Assembly: GCF_019145475.1 (NCBI RefSeq)
Contig: NZ_JAHTKI010000006.1
Coordinates: 62,001-126,000 of the forward strand
Reading direction: 5' to 3'
DNA length: 64,000 nt
From: Pseudomonas botevensis
GTDB taxonomy: Bacteria; Pseudomonadota; Gammaproteobacteria; Pseudomonadales; Pseudomonadaceae
This document shows positions 52,382 through 62,313 of the stretch, in pieces (position 1 is the stretch's first letter; the number at the start of each line of letters is the position of its first letter). The notes beneath the pieces were generated by a model. That model worked only from the letters and a program-made list of their open reading frames with translations, ran no database searches and was not told where the DNA came from. Position numbers and translations under genes: made by a program.

Positions 52382-52942
52382 TCAGCGACGAACCGGGCGC
52401 TTCTGCAGTTTGCGCTGCAAAGTGCGGCGGTGCATGCCCAGGGCGCGGGCAGTGGCGGAGATGTTGCCTTCGTGTTCGGTCAGCACGCGCTGGATGTGTT
52501 CCCATTGCAGGCGATCCACCGACATCGGGTTTTCCGGCACCAGGCTGTCGAGGTCGGCGTGCTCGGAAAGCAGCGCCGCCAGGACGTCGTCGGCATCCGC
52601 CGGTTTGCACAGGTAGTTGCACGCACCGCGCTTGATCGCCTCGACGGCGGTGGCAATGCTCGAATAACCGGTGAGGATCACCACGCGCATTTCCGGGTCC
52701 AGCTCCAGCAGCTTCGGCAGCAGGACCAGACCGGAGTCGCCGTCCATCTTCAGGTCGAGCGCGGCGTAATCCGGCAGATCGGCCTGGGCCAGCGTCAGGC
52801 CCTCCTCGGCGGAACTGGCGGTGCTGACGCGAAAGCCGCGACGGGCCATGGCACGGGCCATCACCCGGGTGAAGGTCGCATCGTCGTCGACCAGCAGCAA
52901 ATGCGGCAGTTCTTCGCCTTCGACTTGGATTTCGTCACTCAT
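52382..52942 (-). CDS. roxR: Redox response regulator RoxR
   Basis: A 186-residue response regulator of the RegA/ActR/RoxR family. The receiver has HLLLVDDDATFTRV, the phospho-acceptor Asp in YAALDLKMDGDSG and Lys in CNYLCKPAD. A Fis-type HTH ends the protein (NISATARALGMHRRTLQRKL). With RoxS it controls the cyanide-insensitive oxidase and other respiratory genes in Pseudomonas. The ATG at 52942 has GGAG upstream and overlaps the end of roxS by eight bases. Confidence 0.93.
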   Translation of the reverse strand: MSDEIQVEGEELPHLLLVDDDATFTRVMARAMARRGFRVSTASSAEEGLTLAQADLPDYAALDLKMDGDSGLVLLPKLLELDPEMRVVILTGYSSIATAVEAIKRGACNYLCKPADADDVLAALLSEHADLDSLVPENPMSVDRLQWEHIQRVLTEHEGNISATARALGMHRRTLQRKLQKRPVRR

Positions 52943-54197
52943 GTTGGTCTCCTCGGGCGCCGTGGGGCAGACGCAGCTCGGTGAGCGTGCCGCCTTCCTC
53001 ATGACTATAGAGTTTCACTGAGCCGCCGGCGCGTGTCACGCTGGCCTTGCTCAAAAACAGGCCCAGGCCGAAACCTTTGCCCTTGGTGGTAAAAAACGGT
53101 TTGCCGATCTGCTCGGCGATGGCCAGCGGCACTCCGGCACCGTGGTCGCGGATGCTGATGGTCAGGTCTTCGGCGCTCCAGTCCAAGGTCACCTGGAGAT
53201 TTTCCGGACAGGCGTCGGCGGCGTTGTTCAGCAGGTTCAACAAGGCCTGGGTCAGATCCGGTGGCGGCGCCATGCGCGGCACGGTGCCCTGGCCCAGACG
53301 CTGGAAGCGGTAACTGGCCTCGGGGCGCATCAGGTGCCAGCGGTTGAGCGCCTCGTCGAGCCAGTCGGTGACGTCCTGCATTTCCACCGCCAGACGCCGG
53401 TTGGCCTCGGCGGCACGCACCAGTTGCTGCAGGGTCTGCTTGCACAGCTTGACCTGATCCTGCAGCACCTTCAGATCGTCTTGCAGCATCGGGTCGGGAT
53501 GATCCTGCTGCATCTCTTTGAGCAGCACGCTCATGGTCGCCAGCGGCGTACCCAGTTCATGGGCGGCGCCGGCGGCCTGGGTGGCAACGGCGAGCAACTG
53601 CTGATCGCGCAGGCCTTCTTCGCGGCGGATCGCGCGCAACTCTTCCTGACGGCGCAGTTCCTCGGCCATGCGCGCGGCGAAAAACGTGATCACCGCCGCC
53701 GCGAGGGCAAAGCTCAGCCACATGCCGTAGATCTGCAGATTCTCCCGAGCGACCGGCAAGGTTTCCAGCGGATAGAAGTGCGTCAGCATCAGGGTATACA
53801 AGGCCAGCGCGATACCGGACAGAATCACCGAATAGCGCCATGGCAGCGTCACCGCAGCAATGGTCAGCGGCACCAGATAATACGAAACGAACGGGTTGGT
53901 CGAGCCGCCGGAGAAATACAGCAGGGCACTGTGGATAAACAGATCGCAGGCCAGTTGCAGCGCGTATTCGAGCTCGGTGACCGGCCATGAGGTGCGCAGA
54001 CGCACGGCGGTGAACACACAAAGCAGAATCGAACAGCCGAGGGTCATCACCAGTTGCACCCACGGCAACGGCAACAATTGCAGCCAGTAGGCCAGGCCCA
54101 CGGAACCGGCCTGCGCGGCCAGCACCAGCGTGCGGATAAAAGTCAGCCGCCAGAGGTTCTGGCGAGTGGCGGAAGTCAGTTGTACGGGGGCGAGCAT
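52935..54197 (-). CDS. roxS: Redox sensor histidine kinase RoxS
   Basis: A 420-residue membrane sensor kinase of the RegB/PrrB/RoxS family. Six hydrophobic segments (residues about 20-190) include GGSTNPFVSYYLVPL, the conserved quinone-sensing loop of RegB proteins. The phosphorylated His is in AGAAHELGTPLATMSVL, the N box is LLNLLNNAADAC and the G boxes are IRDHGAGVP and GKGFGLGLFLSKA. The ATG at 54197 has GGAG five bases upstream. It is transcribed with roxR. Confidence 0.94.
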   Translation of the reverse strand: MLAPVQLTSATRQNLWRLTFIRTLVLAAQAGSVGLAYWLQLLPLPWVQLVMTLGCSILLCVFTAVRLRTSWPVTELEYALQLACDLFIHSALLYFSGGSTNPFVSYYLVPLTIAAVTLPWRYSVILSGIALALYTLMLTHFYPLETLPVARENLQIYGMWLSFALAAAVITFFAARMAEELRRQEELRAIRREEGLRDQQLLAVATQAAGAAHELGTPLATMSVLLKEMQQDHPDPMLQDDLKVLQDQVKLCKQTLQQLVRAAEANRRLAVEMQDVTDWLDEALNRWHLMRPEASYRFQRLGQGTVPRMAPPPDLTQALLNLLNNAADACPENLQVTLDWSAEDLTISIRDHGAGVPLAIAEQIGKPFFTTKGKGFGLGLFLSKASVTRAGGSVKLYSHEEGGTLTELRLPHGARGDQHE

Positions 54198-54425
54198 GAG
54201 CTCTCCTGATGAGCGCTCCAGGCGGATCGCACGGAGTATAACCAAGCCGCGCGCCCGAGAGGCGAAAGTGCGTCAAACGACCACACCGGCGTGTGCAAGG
54301 AAAAAGCACGGCGCTCGCCATCTGTATAGAAGTTGTAACTGGGCGAACCGGATCATAGACGCTAGAGTCTGATGGTTTCACGCAGGCCCCCGAACCATCA
54401 CCTGCGCCCATATCAAGGAGCTTTC

Positions 54426-55142
54426 ATGCACACATTTCGCCGCAGCGCCGCCCTTCTCGCCCTGACCGTCGGCAGCGTCGCCAGCCTGCCGGCCCTGGCC
54501 GCCGATGATCTGCACTACAACCAGATCGCCCTGCGCGCCGAAGTCAGCAAGGAAGTGGCCCGCGACCTGATGATCGTGACCCTGTACACGGAAGAGCAAA
54601 ACGCCGACCCGGCCAAACTCGCCGCCGACATCAGCACCACCATGAACAAGGCGCTGGCCCAGGCCAAGCAGGTTAAGGACATCACCCTGCGCCAGGGCAG
54701 CCGCAACAGCTACCCGATCTACGACACCAAGGGCCAGAAAATCACCGGCTGGCGCGAACGCGCTGAACTGCGTCTGGAAAGCGCCGACTTCGCCGCCCTG
54801 TCGAAACTCACCGGCGAACTGCTGACCGACCTGAAGATGGGCGGCATGGACTTCGCGATCGCCGACCCGACCCGCAAATCCAGCGAAGACGCCCTGCTCA
54901 AGGAAGCCGTGACCGCCTTCAAGGCCCGCGCTCAACTCGCCACCGACGCCCTCGGCGGCAAGGGCTACAAAATCGTCAGCCTGAACCTCAACAGCAACGG
55001 TTATCCACAACCCTACATGCGTGCCCCCATGATGATGAAAGCGGCGGGCATGGACGCAGCCCCGGTGACACCGGATGTAGAAGCCGGCACCAGCCAGGTG
55101 AGCATGACCGCCGACGGCTCGATTGAAGTGCTGATGCAGTGA
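54426..55142 (+). CDS. SIMPL domain (DUF541, YggE-like) periplasmic protein
   Basis: A 238-residue protein with a signal peptide (MHTFRRSAALLALTVGSVASLPALA) and a SIMPL domain (IALRAEVSKEVARDLMIVTL, ITGWRERAELRLESADFAAL, AFKARAQLATDALGGKGYKI). Such proteins (YggE, BP26) form ring-like periplasmic assemblies with ill-defined roles in envelope or oxidative stress. It is divergent from roxSR and ends at a terminator. Confidence 0.88.
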   Translation: MHTFRRSAALLALTVGSVASLPALAADDLHYNQIALRAEVSKEVARDLMIVTLYTEEQNADPAKLAADISTTMNKALAQAKQVKDITLRQGSRNSYPIYDTKGQKITGWRERAELRLESADFAALSKLTGELLTDLKMGGMDFAIADPTRKSSEDALLKEAVTAFKARAQLATDALGGKGYKIVSLNLNSNGYPQPYMRAPMMMKAAGMDAAPVTPDVEAGTSQVSMTADGSIEVLMQ

Positions 55143-55160
55143 GTTGATTCGAGGTGAATG

Positions 55161-55197
55161 AAAAACCGGCGATCCGCGAGGGTCGCCGGTTTTTTTG
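55161..55197 (+). terminator. Rho-independent terminator after the SIMPL gene
   Basis: AACCGGCGA and TCGCCGGTT form a stem with a 10-base loop, followed by a seven-base T-run. It separates the SIMPL gene from the dpp locus. Confidence 0.9.
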
Positions 55198-55327
55198 TGG
55201 CCTTGGGAAGCGGCTCTCCCCCACACATATACCGAGATAGACACTCCCCCAAGAAAAACGATATTTCCGCCCGCCCCGAAATCCCCGCTACTCTCAAAAA
55301 AAACCAACACCAAAACCCGGGGACTCA

Positions 55328-56929
55328 ATGGAAAGCTTCACCCTGAAATCGCTGCTACTCGCCCTCGCCTTCACCGCCATGACCCCTCTGGCACACGCCG
55401 CCACAACCCTTGTGTACTGCTCGGAAGCCAGCCCCGCCGGCTTCGATCCCAGCCAATACACCAGCGGCACCGACTTCGATGCCTCCGCCGAAACCGTCTT
55501 CAACCGTCTCACCCAATTCAAACGTGGCGGCACCGACATCGAACCCGGCCTGGCAACCCGCTGGGACGTCTCCGCCGACGGTCTGCAATACACCTTCCAC
55601 CTGCGCCAGGGCGTGAAATTCCACACAACGGACTACTTCACCCCGACCCGCGAGTTCGACGCCGATGACGTACTGTTCACCTTCCAGCGCCTGCTCGATC
55701 CGGAAAACGCCTTTCGCAAGGCCTACCCCGCCGAGTCGCCGTACTTCACCGACATGGACCTGAACACCACGATCAAATCCGTGGAAAAAATCGACGACCA
55801 CACCGTGCGCTTCAACCTGAACAACGTCGACGCCGCGTTCGTGCAAAACCTCGCCATGAGTTTCGCCTCGGTGCAGTCGGCCGAATACGCCGCGCAACTG
55901 CTCAAGGAAGGCAAGGCCGCCGATCTCAACCAGAAACCGGTTGGCACCGGCCCGTTCGTGTTCAAGCGCTACCAGAAGGATTCGCAGATCCGCTATGCGG
56001 CGAACAAGGCCTACTGGAAACCCGAGGACGTGAAGATCGACAACCTGGTGTTCTCGATCACCCCGGACGCCGCCGTTCGCCTGCAAAAGCTCAAGACCGG
56101 CGAATGCCAGGTCAGCGGCTACCCGCGCCCGGCCGACATTGAAGTCATGGAGCAGGACCCGAACCTGCGCGTGTTGAAGCAGGCCGGATTCAACCTCGGC
56201 TTCCTCGCCTACAACACCACCCATCCTCCGCTGGATCAGCTCAAGGTCCGTCAGGCCCTGGACATGGCCATCGACAAACCGGCGATCATCAAGGCCGTCT
56301 ATCAGAGTGCCGGCCAGTTGGCGCAAAACGCCCTGCCGCCGGCGCAATGGTCGTTCGATCCGAACATCAAGGACGCCCCATACGACCCGGTGAAGGCCAG
56401 GGCGCTACTCAAGGAGGCCGGGGTTGCACCGGGTACAACCATCAACCTCTGGGCGATGACCGTGCAGCGCGCCTCGAACCCGAATGCGCGGATGTCGGCG
56501 CAGATGATCCAGCAGGATTGGGAAAAGATCGGCATCAAGGCCAACATCGTCAGCTACGAATGGGGCGAGTACATCAAGCGTGCCAAGAACGGTGAACACG
56601 ACGCGATGATCTACGGCTGGACCGGTGACAACGGCGACCCCGACAACTGGCTGGGCGTGCTTTACAGCTGCGCGGCGGTGAAAGGCAGCAACTACGCCAA
56701 ATGGTGCGATCCGGCCTACGACAGACTGGTGCAGCAAGCCAAGGTCTCCACCGATAAAGCGCAGCGGGTAAAACTGTATCAACAGGCGCAACTGATCCTT
56801 AAACAACAGGTGCCGATCACGCCGATCGCCAACTCCACGGTGTTCCAGCCGCTGCGCAAGGAAGTCACCGACTTCCGTATCAGCCCGTTCGGTCTCACCC
56901 CGTTCTATGGTGTGGGTATAAATAAGTAA
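55328..56929 (+). CDS. Dipeptide ABC transporter substrate-binding protein (dppA paralogue 1)
   Basis: A 533-residue cluster 5 (DppA/OppA) binding protein with a signal peptide (cut near AHAATTLVYC). Features are LVYCSEASPAGFDPSQYTSG, the disulfide partner in TGECQVSG, and the peptide amino-terminus binding GWTGDNGDPDNW. It is the first of four paralogues and would deliver dipeptides to DppBCDF, which must lie beyond the window. It has the position of dppA1 (PA4496) in P. aeruginosa. Confidence 0.92.
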   Translation: MESFTLKSLLLALAFTAMTPLAHAATTLVYCSEASPAGFDPSQYTSGTDFDASAETVFNRLTQFKRGGTDIEPGLATRWDVSADGLQYTFHLRQGVKFHTTDYFTPTREFDADDVLFTFQRLLDPENAFRKAYPAESPYFTDMDLNTTIKSVEKIDDHTVRFNLNNVDAAFVQNLAMSFASVQSAEYAAQLLKEGKAADLNQKPVGTGPFVFKRYQKDSQIRYAANKAYWKPEDVKIDNLVFSITPDAAVRLQKLKTGECQVSGYPRPADIEVMEQDPNLRVLKQAGFNLGFLAYNTTHPPLDQLKVRQALDMAIDKPAIIKAVYQSAGQLAQNALPPAQWSFDPNIKDAPYDPVKARALLKEAGVAPGTTINLWAMTVQRASNPNARMSAQMIQQDWEKIGIKANIVSYEWGEYIKRAKNGEHDAMIYGWTGDNGDPDNWLGVLYSCAAVKGSNYAKWCDPAYDRLVQQAKVSTDKAQRVKLYQQAQLILKQQVPITPIANSTVFQPLRKEVTDFRISPFGLTPFYGVGINK

Positions 56930-56939
56930 CACCCAGCCC

Positions 56940-56976
56940 CAACCGGGAGCATTTCGCGTCCCGGTTGCACCTTTTT
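56940..56976 (+). terminator. Terminator after dppA paralogue 1
   Basis: CAACCGGGA and TCCCGGTTG form a 9-bp stem with a 10-base loop, followed after four bases by five T's. Confidence 0.7.
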
Positions 56977-57160
56977 AGGGCACTGCTTGCACCGTAAAAA
57001 CCGTCCGCAAACGGTTAAATGCGTCAAAAGTTATACAGATGCGACATTAAGGTACGTTCGTGCCACGGTTTAGGGCCACCAGTCGCTCTGGATCTTGCAT
57101 TGGGTATAGCCCCTGCATAAGTATCCGCAGGCACGACTCACGAGGTCGTACCTCACTATT

Positions 57161-57178
57161 AAAAAATGACAACAAATC
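57161..57178 (+). promoter_or_regulatory. A-rich leader of dppA paralogue 2, possible Hfq/Crc site
   Basis: The leader reads AAAAAATGACAACAAATC directly before the GAGG of the ribosome-binding site. It resembles the A-rich (AANAANAA-type) motif bound by Hfq/Crc in Pseudomonas catabolite repression. Confidence 0.35.
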
Positions 57179-57189
57179 ATGAGGCCAAC

Positions 57190-58812
57190 ATGCTTAAACA
57201 CGCGGTCATTCCGTTCTTAGTCGGCGCAGGCTTGTTAGCCTCCGCACCTTTCGCCACCGCCGCGACTAACCTGGTGTTCTGCTCCGAAGGCAGCCCGGCC
57301 GGTTTCGACCCAGGCCAGTACACCACCGGAACCGACTTCGACGCCTCCGCCGAAACCATGTTCAACCGTCTGACCCAGTTCGAGCGTGGCGGCACCGCCG
57401 TGATTCCTGGGCTGGCGACCAGTTGGGACATTTCCCCGGATGGCCTGAGCTACACCTTCCACCTGCGTGAAGGCGTCAAGTTCCACACCACCCCGTATTT
57501 CAAGCCGACTCGTGAGTTCAACGCCGACGACGTGCTGTTCACCTTCAATCGCATGATTAACAAGGATGACCCGTTCCGTAAGGCGTACCCGACCGAATTC
57601 CCGTACTTCACCGACATGGGGATGGATACCAACATCACCAAGATCGATAAAGTCGACGACCACACCGTCAAGTTCACCCTCAAGGAAGTTGATGCCGCGT
57701 TCATCCAGAACATGGCCATGAGCTTCGCCTCCGTCCAGTCCGCCGAATACGCTGCCCAACTGCTCAAGGAAGGCAAGGCTGCCGACATCAACCAGAAGCC
57801 GATCGGCACTGGTCCGTTCGTGTTCAAGAGCTATCAGAAAGACTCGAACATCCGTTACACCGGCAACAAGGACTACTGGAAGCCTGAAGACGTCAAGATC
57901 GACAACCTGATCTTCGCCATCACCACCGACCCGTCGGTGCGTATCCAGAAGCTGAAGAAGAACGAGTGCCAGGTCACCCTGTTCCCGCGTCCGGCCGACC
58001 TCGCAGGGCTGAAAGCCGATCCGGCGCTGAAGATGCCTGACCAGGCCGGTTTCAACCTGGGCTACATCGCCTACAACGTGATGGACAAGGTCAAGGGCAG
58101 CAACGAGCCGAACCCGCTGGCTGACCTGCGCGTTCGCCAGGCAATGGACATGTCGGTCAACAAGCCGCAGATCATCGACTCGGTTTACCAGGGCGCCGGC
58201 CAACTGGCCGTCAACGCCATGCCGCCGACCCAGTGGTCCTACGACACCACCATCAAGGACGCCAAGTACGATCCTGAGAAAGCCAAGGAGCTGCTCAAGG
58301 AAGCCGGCGTCAAGGAAGGCACCGAGATCGTTCTGTGGGCGATGCCGGTACAGCGTCCGTACAACCCGAACGCCAAGCTGATGGCCGAAATGCTCCAGTC
58401 CGACTGGAAGAAGATCGGTCTGAACGTGAAGATCGTCAGCTACGAGTGGGGCGAGTACATCAAGCGCTCCAAAGGTGGCGAGAACCAGGCCATGATCATT
58501 GGCTGGAGCGGTGACAATGGTGATCCGGACAACTGGCTTAACGTGTTGTTTGGTTGTGACGCGCTGAGCGGCAACAACTTTGCCAAATGGTGCGACAAGA
58601 AATTTGACGGCCTCGTCAAAGACGCCAAGCGCACCACCGATCAGGCCAAGCGCACCGAGCTGTACAAGCAGGCGCAACACGTCCTCAAAGATGCTGTTCC
58701 ATTCACACCTATCGCTCACTCGACGGTGTATCAACCCATGCGCGCCAACGTGCAGGATTTCAAGATCAGCCCATTCGGCCTGAACTCCTTCTACGGCGTC
58801 AGCGTCAAGTAA
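57190..58812 (+). CDS. Dipeptide ABC transporter substrate-binding protein (dppA paralogue 2)
   Basis: A 540-residue cluster 5 peptide-binding protein. I place the start at the ATG at 57190 (MLKHAVIPFLVGAG...), with GAGG five bases upstream; an ATG eight codons earlier has no such site. The mature protein starts near ATNLVFCSEGSPAGFDPGQY and carries KNECQVTLFPRP and GWSGDNGDPDNWL. It has a lysine-rich surface and is likely the main dipeptide/peptide binder. It corresponds to dppA2 (PA4497) by position. Confidence 0.92.
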   Translation: MLKHAVIPFLVGAGLLASAPFATAATNLVFCSEGSPAGFDPGQYTTGTDFDASAETMFNRLTQFERGGTAVIPGLATSWDISPDGLSYTFHLREGVKFHTTPYFKPTREFNADDVLFTFNRMINKDDPFRKAYPTEFPYFTDMGMDTNITKIDKVDDHTVKFTLKEVDAAFIQNMAMSFASVQSAEYAAQLLKEGKAADINQKPIGTGPFVFKSYQKDSNIRYTGNKDYWKPEDVKIDNLIFAITTDPSVRIQKLKKNECQVTLFPRPADLAGLKADPALKMPDQAGFNLGYIAYNVMDKVKGSNEPNPLADLRVRQAMDMSVNKPQIIDSVYQGAGQLAVNAMPPTQWSYDTTIKDAKYDPEKAKELLKEAGVKEGTEIVLWAMPVQRPYNPNAKLMAEMLQSDWKKIGLNVKIVSYEWGEYIKRSKGGENQAMIIGWSGDNGDPDNWLNVLFGCDALSGNNFAKWCDKKFDGLVKDAKRTTDQAKRTELYKQAQHVLKDAVPFTPIAHSTVYQPMRANVQDFKISPFGLNSFYGVSVK

Positions 58813-58818
58813 AAGAGG

Positions 58819-58853
58819 CAGCGGCGACGCTCTCAACGTCGCCGCTGTTTTTT
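58819..58853 (+). terminator. Strong terminator after dppA paralogue 2
   Basis: CAGCGGCGACG and CGTCGCCGCTG form an 11-bp perfect stem with a seven-base loop, then six T's. It opens a 300-base gap to the next gene (58813-59112) that holds no open frame I can support, only the leader of the following gene. Confidence 0.93.
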
Positions 58854-59112
58854 GCCGATCTGTTAGGAATTTACTTACATCCTTTTCCACTCGATCTGAC
58901 CGAGTCGGTATAGGACGTGTTGCCTTTTCCTACGAGTCTTTAGGACTCAGCGCATTTACTGCCAGCCCCACGGCCCCTACCGTCGGGAGTCTGACCAGTC
59001 ACTGCGTGGACTATCGGTTTTCGCCGTGCGTATCGGTTTGAATTCGCTGCAGCCACAACGTCCCCGGAAGGGACCGCGGTGCATCGAAAAACACTAAAAA
59101 AGAGGGAGCGTC

Positions 59113-60711
59113 ATGCGCCATACCTTGATTTGTTCCGCATTGCTGGGCGCCGGCCTGTTGGCCGCCACGTCCGCCAGTTTCGCCGCCGGCAAAAGCCTGG
59201 TGTTCTGCTCCGAAGGCAGCCCGGCCGGGTTCGATACCGCGCAGTACACGACGGCGACCGACAACGACGCCGCCGAGCCGCTGTATAACCGCCTGGCAGA
59301 GTTCGAAAAAGGCGCGACCAATGTCGTACCAGGCCTGGCAACGCGTTGGGATATTTCCGAGGATGGCCTCACGTACACCTTTCACCTGCGTGAAGGGGTG
59401 AAATTTCATACAACGCCGTACTTCAAGCCTACACGCGAATTCAACGCCGACGACGTGCTGTTCACGTTTAACCGCATGCTCGATCCGCAACAGCCATTCC
59501 GTAAGGCTTATCCCACCGAGTTCCCGTATTTCAACGGGATGAGCCTGAACAAGAACATCGCCAAGGTCGAAAAGACCGGGCCGCTGACCGTGGTAATGAC
59601 GCTCAATACCGTCGACGCCGCGTTCATCCAGAACATCGCCATGAGCTTCGCCTCCATCCTGTCCGCCGAGTACGCCGACAAGCTGCTGGCTGAAGGCAAG
59701 CCGAGCGACATCAACCAGAAACCGGTCGGCACCGGCCCGTACGTGTTCAAGAGCTACCAGAAAGACTCGAACATTCGTTACACCGGCAACAAGCACTACT
59801 GGGACCCGAGCCGGGTCAAGCTCGACAACCTGATCTTCGCGATCAACACCGATGCGTCGGTGCGCGTGCAGAAACTCAAGGCCAACGAGTGCCAGATCAC
59901 CCTGCACCCGCGTCCGGCCGATATCGAGGCGCTGAAGAACGATCCGAAGCTGCAACTGATCACCAAGCCTGGGTTCAATCTGGGCTACATCGCCTACAAC
60001 GTGCGCCACAAACCCTTCGACCAGCTCGAAGTGCGTCAGGCGCTGGACATGGCGGTGAATAAACAAGGGATTCTCAACGCCGTTTACCAGGGCGCCGGTC
60101 AGTTGGCAGTCAACGGCATGCCACCGACCCAGTGGTCCTACGACGACACGATCAAGGACACCGCCTACAACCCGGAAAAGGCCAGGCAGTTGCTCAAGGC
60201 CGCCGGCGTCAAGGAAGGCACCGAGATCACCCTGTGGGCGATGCCGGTGCAACGTCCGTACAACCCCAACGCCAGATTGATGGCCGAAATGCTCCAGGCC
60301 GACTGGGCGAAGATCGGCCTGAAAGTGAAGATCGTCAGCTACGAATGGGGCGAGTACATCAAGCGCATCAAGAACGGCGAGCACGACGTCAGCCTGATCG
60401 GCTGGACCGGTGACAACGGCGACCCGGACAACTGGCTCGGCACGCTGTACAGCTGCGACGCCATTGGCGGCAACAACTACTCCATGTGGTGCGATCCGGC
60501 TTACGACAAGCTGATCAAGCAGGCCAAGGTCGTGACCGACCGCGACCAGCGCACCGTGCTCTACAAACAGGCCCAGCAGTTGCTCAAGCAGCAAGTGCCG
60601 ATGACGCCTGTCGCTCACTCGACGGTCAACCAGCCGCTGAGCGCCAAAGTCGAAGGGTTCAAGGTGAGCCCCTTCGGCCGCAACGTTTTTTCGGGTGTCA
60701 GCATCGATTAA
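59113..60711 (+). CDS. Dipeptide ABC transporter substrate-binding protein (dppA paralogue 3)
   Basis: A 532-residue cluster 5 peptide-binding protein with a signal peptide ending near SFAAGKSLVFC. It shares LVFCSEGSPAGFDTAQY, KANECQITLHPRP and GWTGDNGDPDNWL with its neighbours. GGGAG lies four bases before the ATG. Position agrees with dppA3 (PA4500), immediately before the porin gene. Confidence 0.92.
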   Translation: MRHTLICSALLGAGLLAATSASFAAGKSLVFCSEGSPAGFDTAQYTTATDNDAAEPLYNRLAEFEKGATNVVPGLATRWDISEDGLTYTFHLREGVKFHTTPYFKPTREFNADDVLFTFNRMLDPQQPFRKAYPTEFPYFNGMSLNKNIAKVEKTGPLTVVMTLNTVDAAFIQNIAMSFASILSAEYADKLLAEGKPSDINQKPVGTGPYVFKSYQKDSNIRYTGNKHYWDPSRVKLDNLIFAINTDASVRVQKLKANECQITLHPRPADIEALKNDPKLQLITKPGFNLGYIAYNVRHKPFDQLEVRQALDMAVNKQGILNAVYQGAGQLAVNGMPPTQWSYDDTIKDTAYNPEKARQLLKAAGVKEGTEITLWAMPVQRPYNPNARLMAEMLQADWAKIGLKVKIVSYEWGEYIKRIKNGEHDVSLIGWTGDNGDPDNWLGTLYSCDAIGGNNYSMWCDPAYDKLIKQAKVVTDRDQRTVLYKQAQQLLKQQVPMTPVAHSTVNQPLSAKVEGFKVSPFGRNVFSGVSID

Positions 60712-60797
60712 ACAAAAAACCGATTAGCCGCAACGCTGAGGGGGCCGTCTACCCCCTCACGCAAGCGCTTTGCCGAAATTCGCCAATCAGGCATTTT

Positions 60798-60809
60798 GCA
60801 AACGTTTGC
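60798..60809. promoter_or_regulatory. Palindrome GCAAACGTTTGC upstream of the porin
   Basis: A perfect 12-bp palindrome lies 80 bases before the porin ATG. Its form (AAACGTTT centre) resembles operators of LacI-type regulators, but no such regulator is in the window. Confidence 0.4.
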
Positions 60810-60889
60810 GATGTGTGAATGAGTTCTAAACCAAATAGCCGGGCAATCAAAAAAGACCGGTATAAAAAGAAAGTAAAGGAGCTTCACCC

Positions 60890-62305
60890 ATGAAACTGAG
60901 CAGCACCGCGATATTGGCCTTGGCCATCAGCAGCATCACCGCCACGGCTTACGCGGAAAACCAGAGCCAGGCGTTCACCCCGGTGACCGTCAACGACAAG
61001 AGCGCCCAGGCCGAAGCCACCGGCTTCCTCGAAGGTCAGTCGATCAGCGGCACGACCCGTAACTGGTACGCCAACGAGCAACTCAAGCGCGGCGGCAAGT
61101 TCACCTACCGCAAGGACGGCGTAGCCACTCCAACCGATCGCCGGATCAACTGGGTGCAAGGCACCATCGTCAAGTACAACTCGGGCTTCACCGAAGGCAC
61201 CGTCGGTTTCAGCACCGAAGTGGCGGCGTACAACGCCATCGCCCTGGAGCGTGATCGCGAGAACCTGGCTTCCAACAACGGCGGCGCGCCGGGCACCCGT
61301 CCAGGCGCCGGCAACAACCGTACCCTGACCAAGGAAGGCGGCGACGCTCAAGGCCAGTGGAGCAAACTGGGCCTGGCCAACGTCAAGGCCCGTATCTCCA
61401 ACACCACCCTGACCGCCGGCCGCATGAACTTCAGCAGCCCGCAGGTCGACGTGATCGGCAACCGTGCGCTGCCATCGAGCTTCGAAGGTATCGCGATCCA
61501 CAGCGAAGAGCTGAACAACCTGTCCTTCGACCTGGCCACCTTCGACCGCGTCTCGCCACGTACCGAAGAAAGCCTGAGCAAGTTCCGCTCCGAGTACGGC
61601 AACATCGACGCTGAAGCCGACCATGTGAACACCGCCGGTATCTCCTACCAGCCACTGGAAAGCCTGAAAACCAGCCTGTGGGCGACCCAGGCCGAAGACC
61701 TGTGGAACCAGTACTACTTCGGCGCCACCCACGAGCTGGGTGACAGCCAGGTGCTGAGCCTGACCACCGGCCTGAACTACTACAAGACCGTCGACGAAGG
61801 CAAAAAGAAGCTGGGCGAAATCGACAACGACACCTACTCCCTGTCGTTCGGCCTGACTCACCAGGCCCACAGCCTGACCTTCTCGTACCAGGAAGTGAAC
61901 GGTAACGAGTACTTCGACTACCTGCACGAAACCAACGGCATCTACCTGGCCAACTCCCTGCTGTCGGACTTCAACGGTCCAAACGAGAAGTCCTTCCAGG
62001 TGGCTTACGGTCTGAACATGGCCGAATACGGCGTGCCGGGCCTCAAGTTCAACATCTACCAGGCTCGCGGCTGGGGCATCGACGGCACTCACTACAAGGG
62101 TGGCGGCTATGACGGCGTGCAGGCGATGGACGGCGAAACCCACTACGAATACGGCATCGGTGCTTCCTACGCCGTACAGAGCGGCCCTCTGAAGGCGACC
62201 ACCGTGCGCGCGACCTACACCGCCCACCGCGCCAGCGAGAACCAGGCTGACGGCAGCATCAACGAGTTCCGTCTGGTGACCACCGTTCCATTCAACATCC
62301 TGTAA
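60890..62305 (+). CDS. opdP: OprD-family porin (OpdP/OpdD-like)
   Basis: A 471-residue outer-membrane porin with signal peptide MKLSSTAILALAISSITATAYA. OprD family marks are GFLEGQSISGTTRNWYANEQ, RINWVQGTIVKYNSGFTEG, GRMNFSSPQVDVIGNRALPS, and the C-terminal strand EFRLVTTVPFNIL. In P. aeruginosa the equivalent gene in the dpp locus, OpdP (OpdD), takes up glycine-glutamate dipeptides and carbapenems. Between two dipeptide-binding paralogues here, it gives the outer-membrane entry for the system. AAAGGAG precedes the ATG. Confidence 0.9.
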   Translation: MKLSSTAILALAISSITATAYAENQSQAFTPVTVNDKSAQAEATGFLEGQSISGTTRNWYANEQLKRGGKFTYRKDGVATPTDRRINWVQGTIVKYNSGFTEGTVGFSTEVAAYNAIALERDRENLASNNGGAPGTRPGAGNNRTLTKEGGDAQGQWSKLGLANVKARISNTTLTAGRMNFSSPQVDVIGNRALPSSFEGIAIHSEELNNLSFDLATFDRVSPRTEESLSKFRSEYGNIDAEADHVNTAGISYQPLESLKTSLWATQAEDLWNQYYFGATHELGDSQVLSLTTGLNYYKTVDEGKKKLGEIDNDTYSLSFGLTHQAHSLTFSYQEVNGNEYFDYLHETNGIYLANSLLSDFNGPNEKSFQVAYGLNMAEYGVPGLKFNIYQARGWGIDGTHYKGGGYDGVQAMDGETHYEYGIGASYAVQSGPLKATTVRATYTAHRASENQADGSINEFRLVTTVPFNIL

Positions 62306-62313
62306 AAACCCAC

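Noticed and set aside
57166..57189. Earlier ATG for dppA paralogue 2
   Set aside because: It has no ribosome-binding site and would put polar residues before the signal peptide; the ATG at 57190 has GAGG five bases upstream.
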